A stretch of DNA of 43,582 nucleotides from Mesorhizobium sp. B2-7-1. Its GTDB lineage: Bacteria > Pseudomonadota > Alphaproteobacteria > Rhizobiales > Rhizobiaceae. Positions within the stretch are counted from its first letter, which is position 1. Each line of letters begins with the position of its first letter. Position numbers and translations under genes: made by a program. Below, in pieces: positions 1-7,337 of the stretch. The stretch is from positions 1-43,582 of the forward strand of contig NZ_VFUA01000055.1 of the NCBI RefSeq assembly GCF_006440735.1. Direction: 5' to 3'. The notes below the pieces were generated by a model. It ran no database searches and was not told where the DNA came from. It was given only the letters and a program-made list of their open reading frames with translations.

Positions 1-730
1 ATCCGAGCTCAGGCTCGTCAATCCGCGCGACGGCTGGCCGAGCGAGAAGGCGCGTGCGGCCGCCAGCCGTGCCGACCACGTCATCGACGTCACCAGGGTT
101 TTCGACGATCTGGCCTCCGCGGTTGCCGACCTGAACTTCGTCTTTGCCACGACGGCGCGCGAGCGCGACGGCTTCAAGCCGGTGCGCGGTCCCGTGGAAG
201 CGGGCAGGGCGCTCAGGGCGCATGTCGAGGCGGGCGAGCGCACCGGCATCCTGTTCGGCCGTGAGCGCTTCGGCCTCTATAATGACGAGGTCGGGCTCGC
301 CGACGAGATCGTCACCTTTCCGGTCGATCCCGGCTTTTCCTCGCTCAATATCGCCCAGGCGGTGCTTTTGATGTCCTATGAATGGATGAAGTCCGGCCTC
401 GCCGACGAGACCCAAACCAATTTCTCCGGGCCGGAGCTGGTGCCGGCGACCAAGGAGCAGTTGCACAGCCTGTTCGCCTATCTGGAGAATGCGCTGGAAG
501 CGCGCGGTTATTTCCGCCCTGAGGAAAAGAAGCCGAAGATGGTCGACAATCTGCGCGCCGTGCTGACGCGCGCGGGCTTCGCCGAGCCCGAGCTCAAGGT
601 CCTGCGCGGCATCATCTCCTCGCTCGACCGGTTCTCGCCGGCCATGCCGCGCGGCGACGGCTCGCCCGGGGATGATCCAAGACGATTGCCGGCCGGTGCG
701 CGCAGTCGTGTCAAAGACGAAGAAAGTTAA
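1..730 (+). CDS. trmJ: tRNA (cytidine/uridine-2'-O-)-methyltransferase TrmJ, C-terminal part
   Basis: This is the 3' end of a SPOUT-class RNA methyltransferase gene; the start lies upstream of the window and 242 codons are visible from base 2. The visible part holds the late SPOUT motifs: LFGRERFGLYNDE, then the SAM-binding knot stretch (FPVDPGFSSLNIAQAV), followed by the TrmJ-type C-terminal extension (FAYLENALEARGYF, LRAVLTRAGF). TrmJ uses S-adenosylmethionine to 2'-O-methylate nucleotide 32 of the tRNA anticodon loop. The family is recognised from motif order; the methylation target is known for TrmJ and inferred here. ttcA, which thiolates C32, lies 4.8 kb downstream. The gene ends at TAA 728-730, and no strong terminator follows, only a weak AACCGA/TCGGTT hairpin at 758-776. 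Confidence 0.9.
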   Translation, partial: SELRLVNPRDGWPSEKARAAASRADHVIDVTRVFDDLASAVADLNFVFATTARERDGFKPVRGPVEAGRALRAHVEAGERTGILFGRERFGLYNDEVGLADEIVTFPVDPGFSSLNIAQAVLLMSYEWMKSGLADETQTNFSGPELVPATKEQLHSLFAYLENALEARGYFRPEEKKPKMVDNLRAVLTRAGFAEPELKVLRGIISSLDRFSPAMPRGDGSPGDDPRRLPAGARSRVKDEES

Positions 731-811
731 GATCGATAAGCTGTGAGCATTTGAAGTAACCGATTTTTATTCGGTTGTGCCTCATCCTTGCTGCAATAGT
801 GGGGGTGGCAC

Positions 812-1408
812 ATGTTTACGTCCAATATTGGTCGACTGCGCTTTTTCCTTTACTCTCTCGGTCTTGCCGTTGCCGAAACCGTGGTGATCGTTACCTCCAT
901 TGTCAGCACGATTGGTTTCGAAGGGCTGATCAATTCGGGGCCTGGTCCGGCGCGGCAGGGCATGGCGGGCGCCGTCCTCATCGCCTCGCTCATCTTTGTC
1001 GCGCTGCGCGGTAATATCGCCTCGCGCCGCACCCGCGATGCCAATGGGCGCCGCTGGATTCTGTGGGCCTACATCGCCCTTTCCGCCGTTTACGCCCTTC
1101 TGCAGGCAGGCGTGCTCCTGGTCGTCAAATTCGGCGATCCCGATAGCATTCCCGGCGGGCTGAACCTGCTTGCGCTTTCGATATTCGGCCTCTGGTGCAC
1201 GATCCTGTGGGCGAAACCCGTCGCGGGCAGCAATATCGATGAATTGACCGATGTTTTCGAGTTCGACGGTCCGCTTCCGTCACCGACACGCACCGCCGCG
1301 CCGGCCGCTCCGCGCGCCGCGGCTGCCGCTTCGGCCGCCCGCGTTCCGCCCGCGCCGCAGCCCTTCGGCAGGCCGCGCCCCGCCGGCTTCGGCAAGCGCG
1401 GGATATAA
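812..1408 (+). CDS. Hypothetical four-helix inner-membrane protein
   Basis: This 198-residue protein has four predicted membrane segments at about residues 10-32, 50-67, 83-106 and 117-135. A cytoplasmic-looking tail from about residue 150 is very rich in Ala and Pro and ends in basic residues. The ATG at 812 is preceded by a strong GGGGGTGG ribosome site. The spacing of the helices resembles small integral membrane families such as DUF805, but I see no diagnostic motif and assign no function. The gene sits alone between trmJ and murI, and two palindromic repeats follow it. The low-complexity tail may be disordered. Confidence 0.7.
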   Translation: MFTSNIGRLRFFLYSLGLAVAETVVIVTSIVSTIGFEGLINSGPGPARQGMAGAVLIASLIFVALRGNIASRRTRDANGRRWILWAYIALSAVYALLQAGVLLVVKFGDPDSIPGGLNLLALSIFGLWCTILWAKPVAGSNIDELTDVFEFDGPLPSPTRTAAPAAPRAAAAASAARVPPAPQPFGRPRPAGFGKRGI

Positions 1409-1422
1409 TTGTGTCTTAGATG

Positions 1423-1471
1423 GAGCATGATGCCGTCCGAAAACCGCTTCACACTTTTCGGCATCATGCTC
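1423..1471. repeat. Short palindromic repeat, family 1, arm type A
   Basis: A perfect 13-base inverted repeat, GAGCATGATGCCG (1423-1435) and CGGCATCATGCTC (1459-1471), encloses the asymmetric core AAACCGCTTCACACTTTT. The same core with different arms recurs at 1563, 3961, 9663, 10640, 18580 and 18626. It lies 14 bases after the stop of the membrane-protein gene and may act as a transcript end or as a mobile REP-like unit. Confidence 0.85.
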
Positions 1472-1562
1472 GGACGGCTGCGCAAAAGCTGCTCGCATTC
1501 GCCTCTTCAAGACCACGATCATTCGCGATAGAAGCGCGGTCGATCCAATCTCGGATCGGATG

Positions 1563-1626
1563 CTATCTCTTTGTTTGACGCAATTCCGGACGGAAAACCG
1601 TTTCACACTTTTCCTGGAATTGCTCT
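1563..1626. repeat. Short palindromic repeat, family 1, arm type B
   Basis: Inverted arms GCAATTCC (1580-1587) and GGAATTGC (1616-1623) enclose a core containing GGAAAACCGTTTCACACTTTTCC. A conserved CTATCTCTTTG leader sits on the left. The element ends 9 bases before the murI start region, so it lies in the murI 5' leader. Near-identical copies are at 3961-4020 and 9663-9726, and an interrupted one is at 18626-18714. Confidence 0.85.
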
Positions 1627-1635
1627 GGCCGCCGG

Positions 1636-2442
1636 ATGACAATGAGCGATCGATCAAGCCAACGCCCGATCCTGATGTTCGATTCCGGTGTCGGTGGGCT
1701 GACCGTGCTGCGCGAGGCGCGCGTGCTGATGCCCGACCGCCGCTTCGTCTATGTCGCCGACGACGCGGCTTTTCCTTACGGCGCCTGGGAAGAACCGGCG
1801 CTCAAGGATCACATCCTTACGCTGTTCACCAAGCTGCTCGACCGGCTGCGGCCGGCGATCTCCGTCATTGCCTGCAACACCGCATCGACCCTGGTGATCG
1901 ACGCGCTGCGCGAGAAATTCCCCGGCCATCCGTTCGTGGGCACCGTGCCGGCGATCAAGCCGGCCGCCGAACGCACCCGCTCCGGTCTGGTATCGGTGCT
2001 GGCGACGCCCGGCACGGTGAAGCGCCAGTACACGCGCGACCTTATCAGCAAATGGGCGCAAAAATGCCATGTGCGCCTGGTCGGCAGCGACCGGCTGGCC
2101 GGACTTGCCGAGATCTATATGCGCCAGGGTTTCGTCGACGAGGAAGCCGTGCGCGCCGAAATCGCGCCCTGCTTCATCGAACGAGACGGCAACCGCACCG
2201 ACATCGTCGTCCTCGCCTGCACGCATTATCCGTTTCTCGCCAACCGCATGCGCAAGACCGCCCCCTGGCCGGTCGACTGGATCGATCCGGCCGAGGCGAT
2301 CGCGCGGCGCGCCATGTCGCTGCTCGAACCTGTCGGTGAGACATCGGGCGAGAGCGAGCCCGATCTTGCCGTCTTCACCTCGGGCAAGGTGGATTTCGCT
2401 ACGCGACGGCTGATCCAGGGCTTTGGATTGACCGCACGCTAG
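1636..2442 (+). CDS. murI: Glutamate racemase MurI
   Basis: The gene encodes a 268-residue Asp/Glu racemase that interconverts L- and D-glutamate for peptidoglycan precursor synthesis in the cytoplasm. The N-terminal FDSGVGGLTVL signature is at about 15-25. The two catalytic cysteines appear in ACNTAS (Cys80) and ACTHYP (Cys195, with His197). Length fits the family. Two ATG codons (1636 and 1642) are both possible starts. The stop at 2440-2442 overlaps the stop of the convergent exoribonuclease gene, so the two transcripts must read into each other. A palindromic repeat ends just upstream. Confidence 0.95.
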   Translation: MTMSDRSSQRPILMFDSGVGGLTVLREARVLMPDRRFVYVADDAAFPYGAWEEPALKDHILTLFTKLLDRLRPAISVIACNTASTLVIDALREKFPGHPFVGTVPAIKPAAERTRSGLVSVLATPGTVKRQYTRDLISKWAQKCHVRLVGSDRLAGLAEIYMRQGFVDEEAVRAEIAPCFIERDGNRTDIVVLACTHYPFLANRMRKTAPWPVDWIDPAEAIARRAMSLLEPVGETSGESEPDLAVFTSGKVDFATRRLIQGFGLTAR

Positions 2443-3824
2443 ACGGCCGGTTCGAAGACTATGCTGCGCTGATCCGGATCGGCCGAGACCAGCTTCAGCT
2501 CGAGATCGTCGCCCTGCCTGAGCCCGGAAGCCTTGACGTTGGCGACGACAGGCATGTCGGCAAGCTGCACGCGCACGCCATGGTCGACGATATCGGTGAC
2601 GGCGGCCTTGAATGTCTCTCCTTCATGTCCCTTTAGCATGACGGCCTCGGCAAGGTCGATGGCGGCGTGGTTGATCTGCGAAGCGCGGGCGTCCGCGCGC
2701 CCCATCACCTTCGGCAATCTGGCGAAGGCATCGGTGACGGCCTGCGGCACGGGTTGGCCATTGGCGATTGCCAGCGCGCAGCGCACGACATAGCGGTCGG
2801 CCAGCCGCCGGAGTGGCGCGGTGGCATGCGCGTAGGTCGCGGCCATCGCCTCATGCCAGGGCACGACGCCCTCCTGATAGGGCTGGTAGGACGCGCCATT
2901 GCCTGCGCGGCGGATTTCCAGCATCAGCGCCGCCTGTTTCGGATCGGCGGGATCGAGCGTGCGCTGATAGTCGCGCAAGCTGGTGGAGGCAGGCCAGGCA
3001 ACGCCGAGCGCCTGCGCGGCGCTGCGCAGTCTTTGCACCTTGGAAGCGTCGGGTCCCGACATCACCCGGAACAGCCCGGTCTTGTGCGCCAGCATGGCAT
3101 CGGCGATCGCTATATTGGCCGCCAGCGAAAGTGCTGCATTGTCCTGCTCGGATTGCAGCAGCGGCCGGAACGAAAGGTGGAACGTGCCGTCGGCGAGCTT
3201 TTCCACCTCCTGCTCGGGCGGATCGACACGCGAAGCGCCGCGCCGCTCTTCGTTTGCCGCCATGCGCCGCGACAGTTCCGCGAAGCCGGCCGGAACATCG
3301 GCGGCCGTGACGCTGTCATAGGCGAGCTTCGCGCGGCTCTGGATGATTGCCCGCTCCGCGCCATCCAGCTTCACCGCGCCGTCCCCGGCGACCCGGACCG
3401 TGAAGACGACTGCAGGGCGCGGTCCGTCGGGCAACAGGCTCGCCGCAGCCTCGGCAAGCACCGGCGGGTAAAGCCCGGCCTTGCCGTCCGGCAGATAAAG
3501 CGTCTCACCCCGCGACCAGGCTTCGATATCAATCGCGTCGCCGTCCTCGACGAACCAGGCAACGTCGGCAATGGCATAATGCAGGAGGAGATCGCCGCCG
3601 CTGGCCTCGATCGAGAAGGCCTGGTCGAGATCTGTGGAGCTCGCCGGATCGAGCGTGACGAAGGGCATCGCCGTGCGGTCGGCATGCTGCGCGGGCACAC
3701 GCTTTGCCGCCGCCTGCGCCGCGGCCGTCACCTCCGGCGGAAATCCACCCGGCACGTGGAACTCGGTGCGGATTTTCGCGAGGCCGGTGGAGAGCGCCTG
3801 TGCGGGATCGGTCAGCGATTTCAT
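2439..3824 (-). CDS. RNB-domain exoribonuclease (RNase II family), short form
   Basis: This 461-residue protein consists of an RNB catalytic domain and little else; it lacks the N-terminal cold-shock domains of full RNase II/R. The metal-binding motif is TLDPASSTDLDQAF at about 57-70, with Asp59, Asp65 and Asp67. The fourth acidic ligand of RNase II (the second D of DxDD) is Gln68 here. I recall DLDQA in short RNB proteins of other bacteria, so this may be a subfamily trait. A C-terminal S1-like stretch (KAAVTDIVDHGVRVQLADMP) follows the RNB domain. The likely role is 3'-to-5' RNA degradation, but the Gln makes catalytic strength uncertain. The gene is convergent with murI and overlaps its stop by four bases. 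Confidence 0.88.
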   Translation of the reverse strand: MKSLTDPAQALSTGLAKIRTEFHVPGGFPPEVTAAAQAAAKRVPAQHADRTAMPFVTLDPASSTDLDQAFSIEASGGDLLLHYAIADVAWFVEDGDAIDIEAWSRGETLYLPDGKAGLYPPVLAEAAASLLPDGPRPAVVFTVRVAGDGAVKLDGAERAIIQSRAKLAYDSVTAADVPAGFAELSRRMAANEERRGASRVDPPEQEVEKLADGTFHLSFRPLLQSEQDNAALSLAANIAIADAMLAHKTGLFRVMSGPDASKVQRLRSAAQALGVAWPASTSLRDYQRTLDPADPKQAALMLEIRRAGNGASYQPYQEGVVPWHEAMAATYAHATAPLRRLADRYVVRCALAIANGQPVPQAVTDAFARLPKVMGRADARASQINHAAIDLAEAVMLKGHEGETFKAAVTDIVDHGVRVQLADMPVVANVKASGLRQGDDLELKLVSADPDQRSIVFEPAV

Positions 3825-3960
3825 GTCGACGTCCTACACTGGCGTTCCGGAAGCGGGAAGATCGTCAACGAAAATCGCCTGGGAGGGCTGACCGGCTTGC
3901 CGATGCCAGCGGTTGGAGCTGCAAGCGTTGGAACTGCCGCGAAGGCGCGGCGTTCTCCTT

Positions 3961-4020
3961 CTATCTAATTGACGCAATTCCGAACGGAAAGCCGTTTCAC
4001 ACTTTTCCTGGAATTGCTCT
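3961..4020. repeat. Short palindromic repeat, family 1, arm type B
   Basis: Arms GCAATTCC (3974-3981) and GGAATTGC (4010-4017) flank the GCCGTTTCACACTTTTCC core. The element ends 20 bases before the DUF3008 start codon, so the mRNA leader probably carries it as a hairpin next to the ribosome site. Confidence 0.85.
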
Positions 4021-4040
4021 CCAGCAAAGGAGAAACCGCC

Positions 4041-4223
4041 ATGCCCGCTACATCGCAAGCCCAGCAAAAGGCCGCCGGCGCAGCCCTTTCCGCCAAGCGC
4101 GGCGAGACCAAGAAGAGCGAGCTCAAGGGTGCTTCGCGCGAAATGTATGACTCGATGAGCGAGAAGCAGCTCGAGGAGTTCGCAGAGACCAAGCGCAAGA
4201 CCTTGCCGGCAAAGAAGTCATAA
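4041..4223 (+). CDS. DUF3008 family small basic protein
   Basis: The 60-residue product starts MPATSQAQQKAAGAALSAKR and contains SELKGASREMYDSMSEKQLE and a lysine-rich end, the pattern of DUF3008. It is charged, Ala/Lys rich and has no membrane segment. The start ATG at 4041 is preceded by AAAGGAG at a good distance, which rules out the longer frame beginning in the repeat at 3969. A strong terminator follows at 4240. Function is unknown; the lysine-rich composition is compatible with nucleic-acid binding, but this is only inference. Confidence 0.85.
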   Translation: MPATSQAQQKAAGAALSAKRGETKKSELKGASREMYDSMSEKQLEEFAETKRKTLPAKKS

Positions 4224-4239
4224 ATCACGATCGGATGAA

Positions 4240-4267
4240 AAAGCCCGCGGTATTGGCCGCGGGCTTT
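4240..4267 (+). terminator. Rho-independent terminator after DUF3008 gene
   Basis: Perfect 11-base stem AAAGCCCGCGG (4240-4250) and CCGCGGGCTTT (4257-4267) with loop TATTGG. The A-run before and T-run after make it potentially bidirectional, so it can also stop the convergent gene ending at 4290. Confidence 0.9.
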
Positions 4268-4289
4268 CTGGATTGGCTCAGGCGCCGGT

Positions 4290-4493
4290 TTAGCGGCGCC
4301 ACCAGCAGTGCTTGGTCTTGTAGCGGACGACGTGGCGGTGGCCGTGGCGCCATACGACCTTCTTCTTCCACACGACGCGGCAAACCTGCTTGTGGCCGCT
4401 CCAATGCCTGGCCATGGCCGGTTCCGGCGTGATGACCGCCATCGAGCCGGCCAGCAACGCCGCGCCCGTCAGGGTAAGGAAGAACTTCTTCAT
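4290..4493 (-). CDS. Small secreted, highly cationic His/Trp-rich protein
   Basis: The 67-residue product begins with a clear signal peptide (MKKFFLTLTGAALLAGSMAV, then TPEPAMA as the cleavage region at about residue 28). The predicted mature part of about 39 residues has no acidic residue, about 13 Lys/Arg, six His, five Trp and two Cys (mature positions about 10 and 35). A longer frame opens at 4595, but the ATG at 4493 has a good AGAGGAGT ribosome site and precedes the signal peptide directly. I recognise no named family. Composition suggests a periplasmic or secreted metal-, nucleic-acid- or membrane-binding peptide; none of these is proven. The gene is convergent with DUF3008 and shares its terminator. 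Confidence 0.7.
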   Translation of the reverse strand: MKKFFLTLTGAALLAGSMAVITPEPAMARHWSGHKQVCRVVWKKKVVWRHGHRHVVRYKTKHCWWRR

Positions 4494-4636
4494 GGGATTT
4501 CGGACTCCTCTGCTCCAGTCATCATGTGAGGGCGTTTGCATCCAAAGACGCTGCACTCCGCCCCCGATGCCGTCGGCGTGCCGCCAGCAACGCATAAAAC
4601 GCTATAGGGTTGCGGACCGCGCGGCCAGCCACAAGC

Positions 4637-4665
4637 TTGACAGCGGTTAAATCTGTGTTTAACAG
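4637..4665 (+). promoter_or_regulatory. Candidate promoter for rpsD
   Basis: A perfect -35 TTGACA (4637-4642) is followed after 17 bases by TAACAG (4660-4665), a weak -10. Transcription would begin near 4672, just before the hairpin at 4675. Confidence 0.5.
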
Positions 4666-4674
4666 GCCCAGCAA

Positions 4675-4706
4675 CACCGGGTGGCGACGCCCGGTGGTTT
4701 CTTTTG
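4675..4706 (+). terminator. Terminator-like hairpin in the rpsD leader
   Basis: Stem CACCGGG (4675-4681) and CCCGGTG (4690-4696) with an eight-base loop is followed by GTTTCTTTT. It lies at the predicted transcription start, about 140 bases before rpsD. It could be an attenuator, the end of a short upstream RNA, or a 5' stabilising structure. Confidence 0.6.
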
Positions 4707-4839
4707 ACGTGTCCCGTGGGTCTTCCGTCGCTTTGCGTGGAAAACCCTGTCAGGTCTCGAAAACGGAGGCCAGAGGAGGGCGCGTTTCCTTCGCCCGGAG
4801 CCATGGGGTTCCGGGTATATTGTTTTGAAAGGGAATGCG

Positions 4840-5457
4840 ATGAGCAAGCGCGAATCCGCGAAATACAAGATCGACCGCCGTCTCGGCGAAAACATCTGGG
4901 GCCGCCCGAAGTCCCCGGTCAACAAGCGTGAATACGGCCCCGGCCAGCACGGCCAGCGTCGCAAGGGCAAGCTTTCCGACTTCGGCCTGCAGCTGCGCGC
5001 CAAGCAGAAGCTGAAGGGTCACTATGGTGACGTTTCGGAAAAGCAGTTCCGCAAGGTCTATGAAGAGGCCGACCGCCGCAAGGGCGACACCTCCGAGAAC
5101 CTGATCGGCCTGCTCGAGTCGCGCCTCGACGCGATCGTCTATCGCGCCAAGTTCGTGCCGACCATCTTCGCCGCCCGTCAGTTCGTCAACCACGGCCACG
5201 TCAACGTCAACGGCAAGCGCACCAACATCGGTTCGTATCGCTGCAAGCCGGGCGACCTCATTGAGGTGCGCGAGAAGTCGAAGCAGCTCGTGATCGTGCT
5301 GGAATCGGTCGCTCTCGCCGAGCGCGACGTGCCGGACTACATCGAAGCCGACCACAACAAGATGACTGCGACCTTCGCTCGCGTTCCGGGCCTGTCGGAC
5401 GTGCCGTTCGCCGTCCAGATGGAACCGAACCTGGTCGTCGAATTCTACTCGCGCTGA
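4840..5457 (+). CDS. rpsD: 30S ribosomal protein S4
   Basis: The 205-residue product has the alphaproteobacterial S4 form: N-terminal MSKRESAKYKIDRRLGENIW, the GPGQHGQRRK stretch, and the S4 RNA-binding domain from about 94 on, including RQFVNHGHVNVNGKR. S4 binds 16S rRNA early in 30S assembly and shapes the mRNA entry site. The ATG at 4840 with AAAGGGA before it is preferred to the in-frame ATG at 4825. The gene is monocistronic here, between its own leader hairpin and a strong terminator. In other bacteria S4 represses its own operon through mRNA structure; whether the leader here does this is unknown. Confidence 0.98.
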   Translation: MSKRESAKYKIDRRLGENIWGRPKSPVNKREYGPGQHGQRRKGKLSDFGLQLRAKQKLKGHYGDVSEKQFRKVYEEADRRKGDTSENLIGLLESRLDAIVYRAKFVPTIFAARQFVNHGHVNVNGKRTNIGSYRCKPGDLIEVREKSKQLVIVLESVALAERDVPDYIEADHNKMTATFARVPGLSDVPFAVQMEPNLVVEFYSR

Positions 5458-5481
5458 TCGAACTCAATCAGCCGCAATATC

Positions 5482-5511
5482 AAAGGCCGCCCATCGAGGC
5501 GGCCTTTTCTT
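5482..5511 (+). terminator. Rho-independent terminator after rpsD
   Basis: Ten-base perfect stem AAAGGCCGCC (5482-5491) and GGCGGCCTTT (5498-5507), loop CATCGA, then a T-rich tail (TTTTCTTT). Confidence 0.93.
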
Positions 5512-5550
5512 TATCGGCCGCGTCCGTTAAGCCGGGCGGCAACCGGACCG

Positions 5551-6471
5551 ATGGGCATCAGCGCCATGAATATGCTGCCAGATACCAAATCGCTTGACGT
5601 GAAATCCCTGGAACCGATGAGCGACGATACCGAAGGCGGCTTCCATCCGCTGTTTGCCGACGTGCCGTCCTCGGTCGAGTTCAACAAGCTGCGCAAGCGG
5701 CTGCTCAGGCTGACGCGCCAGGCGATCGAGGATTTCGCCATGGTGAAGCCCGGCGAACGCTGGCTGGTGGCGCTTTCTGGTGGCAAGGATTCCTACGGCC
5801 TGCTGGCGCTTTTGCTCGACCTCAAATGGCGTGGGCTTCTGCCGGTCGAACTGCTCGCCTGCAATCTCGACCAGGGCCAGCCGAATTTTCCAAAACACGT
5901 CCTGCCAGACTATCTCAACGCCAACGGCATCGCTCACCGCATCGAATACCAGGACACCTATTCGGTGGTGACGGACAAGCTGCCCGAGGGCAGCACCTAT
6001 TGCTCGCTCTGCTCGCGGCTCAGGCGCGGCCATCTCTACCGGATCGCGCGCGAGGAGGGGTGTTCGGCGCTGGTGCTCGGCCACCACCGCGAGGACATCC
6101 TCGAGACCTTCTTCATGAACCTGTTCCACGGCGGGCGTCTCGCCGCCATGCCGCCGAAGCTTCTCAATGACGAGGGCGACGTCATGGTGCTGCGGCCGCT
6201 CGCCTACAGCGCGGAGGCGGATCTCGAAAAATTCGCCAACGCGATGAAATTCCCGATCATCCCGTGCGACCTCTGCGGCAGCCAGGAAGGGCTTCAGCGC
6301 AACGCCATGAAGGCGATGCTCGATGATATCGAGAAGCGCATGCCGGGCCGCAAGGACACGATGATCCGCGCCATGACCAATGTTCGGCCCTCGCATCTGT
6401 TGGACAGGAAGCTGTTCGACTTCGCGGGGCTCGGCACGAACCCAGGACAAGACATTTCCGATGCGATTTGA
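5551..6471 (+). CDS. ttcA: tRNA 2-thiocytidine(32) synthetase TtcA
   Basis: The 306-residue protein is an ATP pyrophosphatase-type thiolase. The PP-loop SGGKDS is at about 76-81. One CxxC pair sits in CSLC (Cys151, Cys154), and a second pair is in CDLCGSQ (Cys239, Cys242). TtcA binds an Fe-S cluster through conserved cysteines and makes s2C at tRNA position 32. The start is uncertain because ATG codons at 5551, 5566 and 5572 are all in frame and none has a strong ribosome site; homologous sequence begins later. The 3' end overlaps the next gene by 11 bases, so the two are likely co-transcribed. Confidence 0.95.
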   Translation: MGISAMNMLPDTKSLDVKSLEPMSDDTEGGFHPLFADVPSSVEFNKLRKRLLRLTRQAIEDFAMVKPGERWLVALSGGKDSYGLLALLLDLKWRGLLPVELLACNLDQGQPNFPKHVLPDYLNANGIAHRIEYQDTYSVVTDKLPEGSTYCSLCSRLRRGHLYRIAREEGCSALVLGHHREDILETFFMNLFHGGRLAAMPPKLLNDEGDVMVLRPLAYSAEADLEKFANAMKFPIIPCDLCGSQEGLQRNAMKAMLDDIEKRMPGRKDTMIRAMTNVRPSHLLDRKLFDFAGLGTNPGQDISDAI

Positions 6472-7288
6472 CGATAAAGCGATCGACTGGCTGGCCGAGC
6501 TTCTCGCCGACGCGGCAAAGGCCGAAATCATGCCGCGCTTCCGCCGGCTGGGCGAGGGCGACGTCCGCCAGAAGACGTCCGCCGCCGACCTCGTCACCGA
6601 GGCGGACGTCAACGCCGAGAGGCTGATCACCGCCCGGCTGCGCGAGCGCTATCCCGACGCCATGGTGGTCGGCGAGGAAGCCTGCTCCGATAATCCGGCG
6701 CTGCTATCTGGCCTTGGCGATGCCGCGCTTGCCTTTGTCATCGATCCGGTCGATGGTACTTTCAATTTCGCTTCCGGCGTGCCGCTGTTCGGTGTCATGG
6801 CCGGCGTCGTCGTCAATGGCGAGACCGTCGCCGGCATCATCCACGACCCGGTCGGCAAGGACTGGCTGATCGGCACCAAGGGCGCCGGCAGCCATATCCG
6901 CCACGCGCATGGCGCGCTGGAGAAGGTACGCGTCGCGGCGCCGGTGCCGATGTCGCAGATGACCGGCGCCGTTTCCTGGCAGTTTCTCACGGAGCCTGAA
7001 CGCTCGCGGCTTGCCCGCAACCAGACCAAGACGCTGTCGCAGTTCGCCTATCGCTGCGCGGCGCATGAATACCGGCTTTTAGCCAGCGGCCACGCCCATT
7101 TCGTGCTCTACAACAAGCTGATGCCCTGGGATCATCTGGCGGGCGCGCTGATCCACCAGGAAGCCGGCGGCCATGTCGCGCGCGTCGACGGCAGCGCCTA
7201 CCTGCCGTCGCATGTCGATGGTGGTCTGCTGGTCGCGCCGGACAAGCAAAGCTGGGACGAGTTGCGTCGCGAGCTCTGGGCGGAATAG
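6461..7288 (+). CDS. Inositol monophosphatase family protein
   Basis: The 275-residue protein has the ordered IMPase motifs: DLVTEAD (about 43-49), GEE (71-73), the metal-binding DPVDGTFNF (95-103) and WDHLAG (223-228). These are lithium-sensitive, magnesium-dependent phosphomonoesterases acting on inositol phosphate, histidinol phosphate, PAP or related substrates; the sequence alone does not decide which. The start ATG at 6461 lies inside ttcA (the last 11 bases overlap), which suggests translational coupling. The longer upstream frame is an artefact of ttcA. With TtcA and TrmJ near, a nucleotide-type substrate is possible but unproven. Confidence 0.92.
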   Translation: MRFDDKAIDWLAELLADAAKAEIMPRFRRLGEGDVRQKTSAADLVTEADVNAERLITARLRERYPDAMVVGEEACSDNPALLSGLGDAALAFVIDPVDGTFNFASGVPLFGVMAGVVVNGETVAGIIHDPVGKDWLIGTKGAGSHIRHAHGALEKVRVAAPVPMSQMTGAVSWQFLTEPERSRLARNQTKTLSQFAYRCAAHEYRLLASGHAHFVLYNKLMPWDHLAGALIHQEAGGHVARVDGSAYLPSHVDGGLLVAPDKQSWDELRRELWAE

Positions 7289-7337
7289 GATCGGTTGCGC
7301 CGGCCCCGCTTGGCCGCCCTTCCTTGAGTAGCCGAAG

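Larger units (their letters stand above)
4494..4839. other. Divergent regulatory region upstream of rpsD
   Basis: This 346-base non-coding stretch separates the cationic peptide gene (minus) from rpsD (plus). It holds a candidate sigma-70 promoter (4637-4665), a terminator-like hairpin directly after it (4675-4706) and about 130 further bases of leader. I see no coding potential that looks real in it. Confidence 0.6.

Noticed and set aside
758..776. AACCGA/TCGGTT hairpin after trmJ as a terminator
   Set aside because: The stem has only six pairs with a seven-base loop and no T-run after it.
4290..4595. Longer start for the small cationic secreted protein
   Set aside because: The extra N-terminal residues would bury the signal peptide, while the ATG at 4493 has a strong ribosome site.
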